Part shown: positions 1-12,800 of the stretch, in pieces | Position numbering within the stretch: the first letter of the stretch is position 1 | Layout of the letters: the number at the start of each line of letters is the position of its first letter | DNA from: Acanthornis magna | Lineage: Eukaryota; Chordata; Aves; Passeriformes; Acanthizidae | Direction: 5' to 3' | Assembly (NCBI GenBank): GCA_036785705.1 | Contig: JAWUZG010000176.1 | Location: forward strand, 197,501-261,500 | DNA: 64,000 bases | Made by a program: the position numbers and the translations under genes | The notes under the pieces: model-generated | Databases searched by the model: none | What the model was told of the DNA's origin: nothing | What the model saw: the letters and a program-made list of their open reading frames with translations, nothing else

Positions 1-1952
1 TTTGTCACGCTGTAGTACCACCATACAAAGGTATCACTAATTGTACTCCAAGAAACCTCACAATGTGTCTCCACCGTTATGTTTCAGCTCACACATTTTG
101 TTGCTTTATTTTTGTATCTTCTTGCCTTACATCTCAGTCTCAGTTCTTTTCATAAACAGGGCTATGCAGTCTGGTGGTGTGACCTTCTCAAGTTTAGGGA
201 ATAGCTCAGGGGCCCTGCACAGTGAGCTTAAAGAGCATTGCAGCTGTAGCTAAGGTTCTGACTTTGAAAATGGAAGCCCAGCTAATGACTAGATTTAAAA
301 TAACATGACTTTGAGGTTGCTGAATTTTCAGCAACCTGTATATTATGCAAACAGCCTTCTGTCAGCTCAGGAAAAAAGAGGTCTCAGGAAGCAAGGATAT
401 GTTGATGCAACCAAAGCTAGACTTAACAATTCAAGGTCTTCCAGAGACAATATTAACCTCAACAGCACAGCAGTGAGAAATAACAAATGAAACTTACAAA
501 TTATTGCAGAAGAGAGTCTCAGAGGACAGCTCAAGTCAAACACAAAAAAGATTTCTAGTTGGCAGAAAACTGACGAATGTGTTGCCATCACTCATGACAA
601 GTAACAAGAACACAGCTGGTCAGTTGCTTCCTACAGTAGAAACTCTTACTTCCTTTCCAGAAAGCTAAGAGATTTGAAGGATAAAACACAATCTGTACAT
701 GAGACAATATGTTAAAAGTGCCACTTATTATACAGAATTTATTACCCTTCCTAAGCACAGCGGAAATATTCTGAAAAAGATCTGAAAGATGTGTGCATTG
801 TGACAAGGACACTGATTATTTCACAAGGGAGGTGGTCAGTTATTAATTTAATGACTTCAAACAAATAATGTCACACAGATCTGTCCTTCATGCTCCTTGG
901 ATGAACCAAATTTTTTACTTCAGGGGAAAGTACTGAAGGCACACATAAGAGAACAGAACAGAATATTCAAAGCACTCAGAATTTCTGTCAAGGCTTTTGC
1001 CACTTTTGGTTTGTTTTTTTCCACAGGAATTAACAATTTTAAACTAGTCTATGAACATAAGTAAGGAAAGTATATGTGATGTTCCTGTTACAACATTATC
1101 AACTTCTGCAACAAGTCACTGGTAATATTTAGAAATTCATAATATGTGTTATTACTGTCTCTGTGAGTAATCTGTGATAACGTAATAAAGGTAATGCAAA
1201 TTATTAATATTTTGGTATATTCTTTAGATATTTGACATAAAATTTTAGATATTTGACATAAAATTTTAGGTAATGAGGAATTTCAGAATTTACAAAAACT
1301 CAGCTATTCCCTATACTTTCAGAACTTACACCATCAAAACTGTTGATGACGTGCAGTACATAGCAGAGCGTGAGAAGCTGTTGGTTTTCTCCACGTAGGG
1401 CAAAGAACCTTTCTATTAAGTCCTGACAGTCTCACTTGTATGTTCAAATGTTCCCACATTATGGAGGTGATAACTGGCCTAGGAAGTTTCTGTGCCCAGA
1501 TCCTTCCACACACCCTGACAACCAAGGAACCTCTGGGAACTTTTCCGTATTTCTTCACCCAAAAGGTTGTCTTCTCTTACACCAGGACAGCACCAAGTTC
1601 CACAAAATCCATTATATGCTACCAATGCTAATAATATATTATATAATTGTACAACACTCAATATAATTATACACTAAACAGTTCACATAAAAGTGAGCAA
1701 GAACCATGTGGGAAGAGGGAGATCTATTCCTTAATACTCTCCCACAAGACAATTTCCCCAGCAGAGCAAGGCCATCAATGTGAGCACAAAGCACAGAGCC
1801 ATTGTATTATAACCAAGAGACAAGCAGTGTAGCCAACAAACTGTGTGATGCACACAGAATTTTGCTGCCTAATAACAGCCGTGTTTTACTACAGCCTGAC
1901 TGACACACAGCTGCTGTTGCCTTGTGTTCCGTGTTGGTGCTCCAAATAATAC
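1..1952. other. Unique AT-rich intergenic DNA
   Basis: I see no gene here. The open frames are all under 80 codons, overlap on both strands and match no family I recognise. The only local structure is a two-copy tandem repeat (1226-1267) and an AT-rich stretch near 1627-1675. The region just before the LTR fragment at 1953 could hide an older repeat, but I cannot identify one. Confidence 0.6.
1226..1267. repeat. Two-copy 21-bp tandem repeat
   Basis: The 21-base unit AGATATTTGACATAAAATTTT occurs twice in a row without a mismatch. A perfect short duplication like this normally reflects recent replication slippage. It has no visible coding or regulatory context. Confidence 0.9.
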
Positions 1953-2070
1953 TGCGGTGGGTTGACAATGGTGGAGAGTAGGTGCCCACCAAGCCACTCT
2001 GTCACTCTCCTCAGACACACAGGAGAGAGAAAAAATAGGATGAAGAAGCTCAGAAAAAAAGCAGCATGAC
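1953..2070 (-). mobile_element. Fragment of avian ERV LTR (3' end)
   Basis: Read on the plus strand, this begins TGCGGTGGGTTGAC and continues through a GGTGCCCACCAAGCC.CTCT.TCACTC block and a GGAGAGAGAAAA block. The same order of blocks is found at the terminus of the LTRs at 55753-57011 (same orientation) and 49698-50776 (opposite orientation). It is therefore the terminal 3' part of an LTR of the same broad family lying on the minus strand. The similarity fades near 2070, so the rest of the LTR is missing or too diverged to see. The family assignment rests on within-window comparison and memory of avian LTR consensus sequences. Confidence 0.65.
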
Positions 2071-4690
2071 AAATTTAATATCCCTAGTAAGAATAAAATG
2101 TATTTTAAAATCCCACAACTTGAAATTTCAGCATCCTATTATAAAGCATCTTTGGACACATACTTTTTTCTATAGCTGAAATACACCATTAGTGAAGTAG
2201 TTTGATAAAATACAGGTAGAAAAGACTTCTGAAAAGTCATGAGCTGAGAGAACTACTTAATGAATACACTTCAGTCAGCAAATGGAAGTGTTCTTATGAC
2301 CTTACGGATATTTCTTTTATGCAAATGGTTCCATTCCTCCATCAACCTTTTGCAAAATGACTGTTTTCTAAGCAGCTATGAAAAGACTCAGATGACACAC
2401 TGTGTCATCCAAAGGAAGAACTAATTCCAGAGGATTAATTTATCCATGCTTGAGGCTGCCAGGTCTTGTCCCCACATATATTTGAATTCAAAGTGACTTG
2501 ACAATGTAATAGTTAAATCATTCTTATAACATGATAAAACTGCTGTATTTAGGAAAAATAGTGTGTATTCACAATACAAATGTAAAATAATTTGAACTAA
2601 ATTAATCACAAAATATTTATATTTATGTATGATATTTTTTATTTGTTCTAATACATGCTTCACTCCATATGTTCTATAATGTAAATAAACACTGGAATAA
2701 CTCAAAATATTTTTGGAATTGAGTTCAGCTTTGTGTTTTTTGTCATTTTAGGTAAGGTTACTAACACTCTTCATAAAAAGTTAGCAGATATTTTTTTAAT
2801 TCCAATTTTCCCTTTTTTTCCTCTGTGACCTATGTTTATAGGTAATTTTTTAGATGAGTAGCTTGTATTTTTTAAATAAATATCTTTTATAGCAGCACTA
2901 TACTGGAAAAAGTGTTCTTTGCCTCTACACATAATATTATACTTCATTGACTGACTTACAGTATTTTACTGAGCTGATACAATTGGCTAATAGTCCTAAA
3001 GTCAGAAATAACTATATTACCTCTTTTTAAGGCATATCCTCTGATAATTGTGCTTTTTAAAAAACATTTGATTCTTGAGATTACTTCTTTTTCCTTTTGT
3101 TCAACATACTGTGCAGCTAAGCAAAGACACAAAATGACTAGTGAAAGCTTAACATAAGTATCCTTTAATCATTGAATGAGACCCATCTCCACTGTCAATA
3201 GAGCAATGCAGGATCCATGGTGAGAAGGATGTTCAGCCACACAAAGCCTTATAGATTAAACTTGGAATACAAAACTTTTTTCATAGGAATTTGTCACAGC
3301 TGACTAAATGGAATTGAGCTCTGTGTGACAGCTACTAAACATATCTTAAATGCAAATCTATATTCCACCCTCAAGGACAAATTTATCCTCTTGTCCCATT
3401 GACTGTGATCAGTAGTATCTTACAAAATAATTACATATGTAAACAGGGGTTTTTTTTCTCTAAATCAAGCTGAGAGGTTTTTTCTTGTCTCGTGTTCAGA
3501 TACAATTGTTACATTACTCATAATCTCATTTGAATTATATTGGCCTTTAATCTTATGTGAGACTGCAATTCATGGATTAGAGGGCTACTGCAAGCTATTA
3601 ATTGCTGTCCTTAAACATCTTTTGAATTATAGATGAGTGACATTTTGAATTCTGCAGTATGAAATTTAAAACACTGATATCTATTTAAGTATTAATGGCT
3701 TATTTGGTCTTTACCAGTCATGTAATGACTGACTAGAGGAGTTAAAGACTCTTAAATGCTGTAGAACTTAATGATTTAATGACAGTATCTGATGTCCTGA
3801 AACCCATGAATGACTCCTTCATGTCATTTCAGCTTAAAGAAAGACGGCTCTCCTGAAAAATATCTTGGCTCTCAATGCTGAAACTGAAAAAGTAGAGGTA
3901 AAAAAGAAGATAGGAAATTTTAACTGCTCTTCCTTTTCCTTCCAATGAGACATTGCCTCTATCCTACAGCATTTCTTTATGCCTACAGATTTTTAATCGT
4001 TTTAAGAAATAGTTCCTTAACCTTTTTCCTTAAGAAACAATTTCACAGGCTAGTGGTTCTCAGTGTCAGAAAGATTTTCTTGTTATTTAACTTAAACATT
4101 CCTTTCCTAATTCCATCTCATTACTCCTTCACGTACCCTAGGCTATGTACTAATTGACTCTTCTATTTCTTTGGTGTTTATATCCTTCAAATATTCAAGT
4201 AGGAAACATTAATTAAGCTTCAAATGTTCTTAAGACTATTCCTCTGCTTTAAGCAGTTCTGTGTAGACATACCAGTGTATTCAGAGTTTAAAGGATAAAT
4301 ATCTAAGAAAGACCAAAAAAATTTAGCTCCCCAGAGCATGCTACAAATAAAATGTTGGCTGCTTCAGTGACAGTTATTATGTAGTTCATAGTGACAACTC
4401 TATTATTTGGAATATATCCTAGCAAGAATGAAAATGTTTGCTTAAAACCTGGGATTACACAATACTCATTTTTCAAATGTCTCCCTAATGCCTGCGGTCT
4501 CTAAGAATGAATAGCAATTCATGACTAACAAGGAAAATTCATTCATGGTGTAGTAAAAATAGTGAGAAACCAAGACAACAAGAAAAATATGTTAGTAGTT
4601 TTCAAGATTAATGCAAGAGTGTGATCTGGTGACTCGTATTAAAAAGTTAAAATTCTAGAAACTGAAGGGATTATTGAAAAAGATCATGCA
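2071..4690. other. Unique AT-rich intergenic DNA
   Basis: No gene or recognisable repeat is visible. The longest open frames (about 95 codons at 2421-2705 minus, 70 codons at 3945-4157 plus) have the low-complexity, F/L/Y/I/N-rich composition of AT-rich noise and no family motif. A perfect 19-base palindrome lies at 2391-2409. Confidence 0.6.
2391..2409. repeat. Perfect 19-bp palindrome
   Basis: GATGACACA-C-TGTGTCATC is a perfect inverted repeat with 9-base arms and a single central base. It contains two opposed TGACA half sites, the core used by MEIS/TGIF-type homeodomain proteins, but a single palindrome of this size can arise by chance in 64 kb. Confidence 0.8.
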
Positions 4691-5555
4691 GGATCACACA
4701 TGATCACACAACCACGGGTCGGAAGGAACCTCTGGAGATCATGTCACCCAACCCCACTCCTACAGGAGGTCCACAGATGATATTATGCAGGATGGCATTC
4801 AGATAGGTTTTGAATCTCTCCAGAGAAGGAAACCCTGCAACTCTCTGGGCAGCCCATTCCAATCCTTTGTCACCCTCAAAGCAAAGACTATTTCCCTCAT
4901 ATTCAGATTGAACTTCCTGTGTTTTAGTTTGTGTCCATGTCCCCATTTCTGGGCACTGAAAAGAGTCTAGTCTCATCCTCAGACACCTCACACTGCTTGT
5001 GTGCCTTGGCAGGGTCCCCTCTCAGTCATCTCTTCTCCAGCCTAAACAGGCCCAGCTCCCACAGCCTTTCTTCCTGAGTGAGATGTTTGTGTTCCCACAC
5101 CATCTCTGTAACCCTCAGCTGGATCTGCTCCAACACTTTCTTGTCTGTTTTGTCCTGAGGAGCCCAGAACTGGACACAGCTAGCCAGGTGCTACACCTGA
5201 GCCCTCGCTGGGGCTGAGCAGAGGAGCAGGACCACCTCCCTTGACCTGCTGTCAATGTCCTTCCTAAGGCACCCCAGGGTACCAGTGGCCTTTGCCTTGA
5301 GGGCACTGGTGGCTCATGGCCAGCTGGTTGTCCACCAGGACCCCCAGGTCCTTGTCCTCAGAGCTGCTTTCCAGCAGCTCAGCCCCCAGGCTGTCCTGGT
5401 GCCTGGGGTTATTCTTCCTCAGGTGCAGGACTCTGCTGAACTTCATCAAGTCCATCTCTGCCTATTTCTCCAGTCTGTCCAGGTCCTGCTGAAGGGCTGC
5501 AGGACACTCTAATGTGTGTCCCCCCAGCTTTGTGTCATTGGCATACTTGAGGATG
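4691..5555 (-). mobile_element. CR1 LINE fragment, 5'-truncated
   Basis: CR1 is the dominant non-LTR retrotransposon of birds. This copy lies on the minus strand. Its 3' tail is the degenerate run GGATCACACATGATCACACA at 4691, equivalent to the CR1 ATTCTATGAT-type end. Moving away from the tail, minus-strand frames give pieces of the C-terminal ORF2 product: SLERFKTYLNAIL within 4704-4991, then EDKDLGVLVDNQLAMSHQC within 5264-5455, then YANDTKLGG ending near 5545. The last is the reverse-transcriptase catalytic box, normally F/YADD, and here the first aspartate codon reads asparagine (5534-5545). Frames are broken and everything upstream of the RT box is absent, so this is a dead 5'-truncated copy. 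Confidence 0.93.
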
Positions 5556-5695
5556 AATAAAGTAAAAAACAGTAACAGAAGGGACATGTTTACTTTCAAA
5601 ATAAAACACACATAGGAGTATCTTATTTCAGAGTACTTCTGATCATCAGAAATTGGAAAAAAAGTAAATAACTGTGGTCCTGTCCTGTCCTCTCT

Positions 5696-5915
5696 CCTCT
5701 CCTCTCCTCTCCTCTCCTCTCCTCTCCTCTCCTCTCCTCTCCTCTCCTCTCCTCTCCTCTCCTCTCCTCTCCTCTCCTCTCCTCTCCTCTCCTCTCCTCT
5801 CCTCTCCTCTCCTCTCCTCTCCTCTCCTCTCCTCTCCTCTCCTCTCCTCTCCTCTCCTCTCCTCTCCTCTCCTCTCCTCTCCTCTCCTCTCCTCTCCTCT
5901 CCTCTCCTCTCCTCT
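5696..5915. repeat. (CCTCT)44 perfect pentanucleotide microsatellite
   Basis: From 5696 to 5915 there are 44 uninterrupted CCTCT units (220 bases), preceded by imperfect units (CCTGT, CCTGT, CCTCT, and a TCTCT shift) at about 5679-5695. One strand is pure pyrimidine and the other pure purine (AGAGG)n, so the tract can in principle form a triplex (H-DNA). The complete absence of interruptions points to a young or actively length-changing array. It starts about 140 bases beyond the 5' edge of the neighbouring CR1. Confidence 0.98.
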
Positions 5916-7482
5916 AGGAGCAGAAGGTTAAAACTGAAGCGTGGCCACAAGAACTCAGAGAGCTTATTGAACGTAACCAGAATAGTTAGTAGCTGATATG
6001 ATTATTTGTATTGTCTTTTGTGATTTTTAACAATTCTTATTTTATTTGATCCCGTTTGGTTTGGGGTTTTTTTGTGTTTTTTCAGGCTTGTGGTTTATGG
6101 CACTGGGTTAAAAGATTGTGACTTTACTGAGATATAGAAAATGTGTGACAAATTAAACAGAGACAATCCTATCATGTAGTAAAATGGAAAGAAATCCATT
6201 TCCACTTGTGCCCAGACAGTCTGAACTTCAAGATACTTTATTACAAACACATCTTCTGATGATCCTGCAAAGAGCAATAACACGCTACCATACTCTAACA
6301 GTGCTTGGAGACATTTTGTTGGAAAACATATAGACTATAGCTTAGAAGGCCTAAACAGCAAGTGATGTCTTTTAAATGTAGATAATTTTTCTATCATTTC
6401 TATCTTTAAGGGAAAATAAAACCACTTAGAAAACCTTATACTGCACCAACATTTCCATTGTCAGTTCAATTCACATTTGATTGTGACTAAACTAAGCGAG
6501 AAATGGAAAAGAGAAATTTTTGCTAATGTTTGTGAGAACAGAGAATCAATATTTAGATTTTTTGGCAACAGGGGCACACATTTATCTCTGTACATCTACT
6601 ATATGCTGGACATTTATAAAAGTGGTTTCTCAGGACAGATGCTATTCATTTTCTTCTATCAAGAGAAATAAGAAAAGAGTAGTTGGGCAGGAATGGTGCC
6701 CTTACCTCTCTTCTAAGTGTCTGCTATTTGATCAGTTCCATTATTTAGCTATTAGGAAAAAAAGTAAGCCTAACATCACTACTTCCAACAACTATTTCAT
6801 GTGAAAGACTATTCACATTGACAGGTTTAAAATGAAATTGGAGTTTACTGTGGGATACTGTTGCTCTTGAGCAAGATGAACCTAGTCCATTTCAAGGAAG
6901 AGAGAAATGTATGCTAAAACGTAGTGTCATACTATTGACACAGAGTTCATTGTAGCAATTACAAGCATATGTCAAAGCTGTCTATCTGTCTGCCTATTTC
7001 ATGTCATGTTCTGCAGCAATGATGTCAGGCTGTTCTGTAACTAGAAACATGCCTGTTTTATAAAAATGAGTAAAAATATAATTTTTAATCCTGTTGTCAC
7101 ATATTTTTCACTGTATAAAGGAAAATATATCAATAAAACAAGATCTTTGAGAATGCTATGTATATGAGCTGCAGGTGCTAAGCACTGATGTGTTACCTTG
7201 TGGTTTATGCTTGATTTAGACAATTACGTTTTATCTGTTTATATATTGAACAAATAATTTTTTTCTCTCTTTTCCAGCCTTCATAAGCGCAGCAAAACTT
7301 TGCAATTGTTATAGTCTAATTAATTTTTATAATTTCTCAATCACTTTACAAATATGCTTGGAAATGGTGGAAGTTGCTTCTTATGTTTAATATGAATAGC
7401 TACTGAATAGGCTAATTTTCTGATAAACACCATTCTTATTCTACGAGACATTTGAGCAAATCAGATAGATATACAACATTTT

Positions 7483-7507
7483 CAAACAAACAAACACACA
7501 CACACAA
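7483..7507. repeat. (CAAA)n/(CA)n microsatellite
   Basis: Three CAAA units run into about six CA units. This is ordinary short simple sequence. Confidence 0.9.
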
Positions 7508-8750
7508 CCCCCTGCCATTCATTGCATGAGATAACCCCTGTGTTCTTGTGGGAATCTCACTGTGACTGCTGATGACATGTTGTACACAGCATCGCAAATG
7601 TCGCTGAGCTGGGAAATTGACATCCTCTGTACCCAACTTTGGGACTCTGCAGAGACAGACTCAGCTCCATGTTCACCACACAGACGATATTGAACGTCAA
7701 ACCAATTAATGTCAGTTGTGCTTCTGGGTGAGTATTTACCCAAGTGTGGTGGTAATAAGGCACTTGACAAGCTACTGATAACAAGTATGGCAGAACTACA
7801 TAAATTTAATTCTATGTTGTCTACCTGTCTTTTGGGTTATTTCTGTGAGCCAACAGGAAGCAACACCACACTTTCCCTTTTCCCTAAAACTAATATTTGT
7901 TCCTTTTTATTTGCTGCTTTCTTCCATCTGAAAGAAAACCTGCATGTAATGAAATGATCTTCTCCATTAGAAAATCCATCCTCTGAGTGAAAGATATGTA
8001 TACATATACTTGAAGGCAGAAATCGTGTCATCTACTCATATATTAAAGTGTTGTTGCAGTTCTGATTCTGAATCCATCTCCTATTTGCATTTCTTCATTA
8101 ATGCCCCCTTTAATTTGGTATCAGTTAATGTTATTTAGGTAGATCACCAGTGAGAACGCATTGTACGTTGCAAAAATCAAAATAACCTAATGTAAAAGAG
8201 TGACTGCTACCCACGAATTGTTCCCATTCATGATCCATGGAGCTACATTCTAACAAATGATCAGTTCCTACTGAGTTCTTAATTTATAGAGGAATAGTAC
8301 ATTCAATTAAACCTGGGGTTCTGTAAGGATTATTATTTAACATATATGTCCAGTAATTCATGGTAACTGCTAGGGCAGTACATTAAATGATATGTATCAT
8401 CTATTTGTTACAACAAAATACAAAAGGTTTACTTCTTTTCCTGTTCAAACAAAAAAATGACAAAATAAAATCTTAAAGAAAGACTTACAACTATTTTTGA
8501 GGGAAACCTAAACTGAATTACAAAGAACACAAGATTTGTATTACTAAATGATTAATTTTAAAGAGAAAACTAGAAGCACACAATAAAAAATGCAAGAGCA
8601 CACTCATGATTTGTTATATTAAGGCCTTTAATCCAGATATTTAGAATCTGTCCTTACCAGAATTAGCAAAAATATTTTTCACTGTAGTAGATTCAGGGCC
8701 TCTTTTGTTTTCCCATACAAGTTCTGGACTTTTGGATGTCAAACCTCTGG

Positions 8751-8790
8751 TAAAAGTTTAACTGTCAAGTTAAAAGTTTAACTGTTAAGA
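8751..8790. repeat. Two-copy 20-bp tandem repeat
   Basis: TAAAAGTTTAACTGTCAAGT is followed directly by TAAAAGTTTAACTGTTAAGA. The first 15 bases are identical and only two of the last five differ. It reads as a local slippage duplication. Confidence 0.85.
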
Positions 8791-9430
8791 TCCTTACATT
8801 GGTTCTTCATTGTCTTTGCTGAATTTTGAAGGGTTTATAATTGTGATTTTTTCCAAACAATTGTTACTAATATATTGATAATTTATTAATTTTCATAAAT
8901 TCCCTTTTTTTTTTTAAAAAAATAAGTGTTGAGAGATATAAACTGTTCAGAAGTTTCAATATTGCTAAATGTGCTTAACTTGTCCATTTATGTTTGCACA
9001 CCTACTTTGGAAAAGAAGCTCTGGTCTCCAAACCAGTGATACTTTCTCAATCTAAAATATCCTCCTGTAGCTGTGCTTGCACAGCTATTGTTTTGTGTTC
9101 TATTTTTGTGTTCTTGTCCTTTCAGGGTAGTAACTTACCTGCTTGCTAAAATTTATGGAGTTTAATGTTGTTTTTAGTTTCAGACACCTTTGATCATTGC
9201 TCATTGCTCTTTTCCTGAATATTTTGAACATCCACTGAATTAAAGGGCCTGTGAAATAGCAGATGTTTACATGTTCTCTTGCTGCTTTAGACATCAAAGC
9301 CTGCAACAAAAAGAGCCATGTGTGGCTCCAGGGTAAATCAGAGAAAATGGTGAACAATGAATCTTCAGCTATGTAAGTGGCTACTAAGTAGAACATGTTT
9401 TTTTACTGTCTTTAGAAGATATAAATATCT

Positions 9431-9470
9431 ATATAGATATATAGATATATAGATATATACATATATATGC
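9431..9470. repeat. (ATATAGAT)n and AT-rich microsatellite
   Basis: Three copies of an 8-base ATATAGAT unit are followed by ATATAC/ATATAT variants. This is simple sequence of the AT/GATA type. Confidence 0.9.
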
Positions 9471-9775
9471 ATTATACTCATTAAGAAATAGATACCTTTC
9501 TAGCTCTTAGATTTTTTTTTTCTCTGTTTACTATAGAGTACTATTTTATTTAACCTTAGAGGTTATTCTTAAAATATGTAAGTGCATTCCATGAGAAAAT
9601 AGGCCCCCTTGGAAGTTGCTGGAAATAAAAGACAAAAGATTAAGGAAGACTTCAGCTCTTAGAAATATGTTTTTAGCCAAAGCTAAGCAAACAGACAGTC
9701 AGGTTCCCCTCATGCCACATTACTTGAGTTTTGAAAGGTCTCATACATGGCACCAGAATTAAAACTTCTTTCCAG

Positions 9776-9794
9776 CACAAGTTTTAAACTTGTG
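9776..9794. repeat. Perfect 19-bp palindrome
   Basis: CACAAGTTT-T-AAACTTGTG forms a hairpin with 9-base arms and one central base. It is followed 35 bases later by a second, looped inverted repeat (9830-9862). No gene or repeat family is recognisable around either one. Confidence 0.85.
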
Positions 9795-9829
9795 TTTAAA
9801 AGTTTTAATCTTATTTTATCTTAAGATTG

Positions 9830-9862
9830 AATCCAAGTGAGAGTCATTCACTCACCTGGATT
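9830..9862. repeat. Inverted repeat, 12-bp arms
   Basis: AATCCAAGTGAG (9830-9841) and CTCACCTGGATT (9851-9862) are complementary at 11 of 12 positions around a 9-base loop. The stem is too short for a microRNA precursor. It may be chance or a transposon relic. Confidence 0.75.
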
Positions 9863-12800
9863 TAGATAACCAAGTTACATTTTGTTGTATTTTAACAGAG
9901 AATACAATAACGTGTTTGTCGTTATGATCCACGTTGTGAAGGAATTTGTCACCCTCAGTGGCTGTGCAGGTGAGACCAAGCTCACAAAGGCTGTGTCTGC
10001 CCCTGGGGACATGGCAGTGCCATGTGTGAGCTGCCAGCTGATGTTGATACGTGGGCAAGAGATTGCAGGCTTGGTGGCACAGTCCCTTGGGGATGATCCC
10101 AAATTTATTTGATATACTAGGTGTAAGTAGGTTCAGGGCGAAACAAAGGATACCCAGCTACCCATAGTGAAACAGTTTTCTATGGAATAAGGACATATTT
10201 TCTCACTGCATGTGAAGCTACAAAACAGCCAGGTAGAGTCAAAGAAAGGCTCTGCTCTCCTTCCCTCCTGTCCAATCTGCTGTGACATGGATGTCAGATT
10301 GCAGAGAGGAGCAGTGATGTGCATGTTTTGGGTGTATTTGTTAGGTCCATTGTGCCTCCTTAATTTAGGGCCTAATTTAACACTGAAATAATTTTCTTGC
10401 ATATACACAGGATTTAGAGAAACGATACAACTTAAACTCAGTAGTGTTGTTGTAGTATTGCTTCAATTATGCCCAAAATAAATGCTGACTACTTTCTCTA
10501 TAGCTAAGATTTATTGGGAAATGAATCCTAGAAACTTCCTTCCCTGAGTTGGGCTTTTGAGTAATTATACAGCATACACAAACATCCTAGAGGTTTTGTC
10601 TGATGCTTTTATGTCTGATGTAATGAAAGCAAATTTGTACACAGTTTTGTCCTGGGCAATATAATTATTTTTTTGCCTTTGCCATTGGTCAATATTTGTT
10701 TTCCAGTATGTCCATTCAAATCGAAGCTGTTTGGCAATGAATGCATGTCCATCAGTCAAACTCTTGATTTGAAATAAGCAGAAAATATATGAAATCCAGA
10801 TATTTATGAAAGAAAAAGAAGTGGAGGGTGAAAAAGGAAAAACAGAACTCAGTGATTTAAAAGATCTAATTGTCTGAATTGAACTTAAAGAGGTATTTGA
10901 AACTTCAAGAGCAGCTTTTTTAGTGCATTGTTTAGAATTACTCAATTGTTGTCTTTCTTTTCTTTTCTTTTTCTGCCACATCCTCTAAACTGTTAAACGT
11001 TTAGAAGTAAATACGTTTAGAGTTATTGCAACACTGGTGTTGAAAATGAAATTTTCTCTTAATGTTTAAAGATTACTTTGAGGTTATTTCTTTTAATTGA
11101 AACAATATATTTTAATGTCACAAAGCTGCCACCAGTTTATTAGAAAAGGTAATTTTATCCTATAGCAGGGATAGCAGCTACTTTGTGCTATGATTCTCCC
11201 TGGAATGTACAAGAAGAAATACCCAATAGCAAGAGAGAATGGGGCCTGGAAGTGACACCATTCTTATGTTTACAGATTGCATGATTCTCTTTGGCAGTGT
11301 ACCACAATAATTGTTATGTTTCTACTGTCCCCATTTTCATGATTATTAGATCGTTACATTTAGCTTAAACCAATTTAAGTTTGTATTAGCAAGAATTGGT
11401 GATCATCTCTCACCTCTGACCTTTGGGTTAATGAGAAGTTCCTCTGTATAATTGCTATATCTTAAGATGCCACTGCGGTGTGTAATTGTTACCTCTGTAA
11501 AATGATATTTAAAGTTTGTTTTACATGAGCAAGTAAAATGACATTATTTCTGCAGTGAGGAATAATTATCTGTCTCCTAGCTGAAAATATGTACTGTAGA
11601 TAAATTGTGTTGGTATTGCAGCCTTTGTAAGAAAAGTTACTTAAAAGAGGAATGTTGAAAAATACGTCTGTCTACTGCATGCTGATAGAGTAATATTATT
11701 ACTTTACGATATAACATTCTAGACAAACAAAAAAGTTGATTTTGCTCTGAAGATATGGATAAAAATGGAGCAGACATGATGATTTTACACTTTGTTTATA
11801 AGAAAATGCAGCCATGAAAGGAAATATCTGCTTGCTCTAATGGATTAAGAAGTGCCTAAAACTCTGTGTACTCATCTGATACTTATATGGGTTGATACAG
11901 GCATGAAGTACTGACCCTGAAACATGCATTTTCACCTTGCAATTTTCTGTATATGATAGTGAATTGCACATTAAGTATTATATATGTGTTCTTCCTCTGC
12001 TGCTTTAATTAATTCAGCTATAAAAAAGATCACTCCATGAATATTTTGACATTCAGGAAAGTTTTTATTCAATATTTATTTATCAGGACAACATTTACTG
12101 TGTGACAATTACTTTCAATTTCAAAAACTGTTTCCATATATAGCATAGGACCCACCGACCTTGATCTGCTATGAATTGCCTTTTCAATTCTACACAGAGT
12201 TGAAACAAGGGTGGTGCAAGAGCCAGCAGCCTTGAATTTGTTTTCCTCATCTTATACAAACTTCGCAGAGTATTAGTTGCCTTTTATTAAGAAGAGAAGC
12301 TATGTTACTTTTATTTGCAAACGCTCTCTTCTATGTCTTTCTCTACGGGAATAGTGTATGATTCTAATATTAATCAGTAATTTATTCAGTTTTACTTTCT
12401 CTTTTAAAAAAATCATGTAAAATAACTCACTTCTCACTAATATTGCTTTACCAGTCTCAACGGTTAAGAAGATCATTTACAATGCACTGTGGAACAAGGT
12501 CTCTCATTTTCATTGTATTGGTCTAGTGCCTCTCTGAATTTGCAAACAGACTGTCAAGAGCACACTTAAGAGAAAGACTATTTTGCTTACATTTCCCAGA
12601 TACGTTTAATTTTGCAATTGTTTAAAAGCATCTCTTTTTAGTTTACTCGGCTTAAATTTTTTATGATTTTTCCAACAACTAATAAAATTTATATTGTCTG
12701 TCTTTTTTTTTTGCAAATTTTAAAATAAATAAAATACAGCACAGATGCATAATGTATATAAGTAGCACTCCTTTTACATGAGGTGGAATTCACAGTAATG

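Larger units (their letters stand above)
5916..9428. other. Unique AT-rich intergenic DNA
   Basis: No gene is visible. Open frames reach only about 98 codons (9100-9396 minus) and show no recognisable motif. Landmarks are a short CA-type microsatellite (7483-7507) and a two-copy 20-bp tandem repeat (8751-8790). The stretch 7557-7740 is slightly less AT-rich, but I recognise nothing in it. Confidence 0.55.

Noticed and set aside
5462..5950. 162-codon minus-strand open frame rich in Arg-Gly-Glu-Glu
   Set aside because: It is the translation of the AGAGG microsatellite joined to a CR1 fragment. A five-base unit reads open in any frame free of stops, so this is not a gene.
10565..10981. 138-codon minus-strand open frame
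   Set aside because: Composition is typical of AT-rich DNA, no domain is recognisable, and there is no sign of splicing or promoter context. It is the kind of length expected by chance somewhere in 64 kb.
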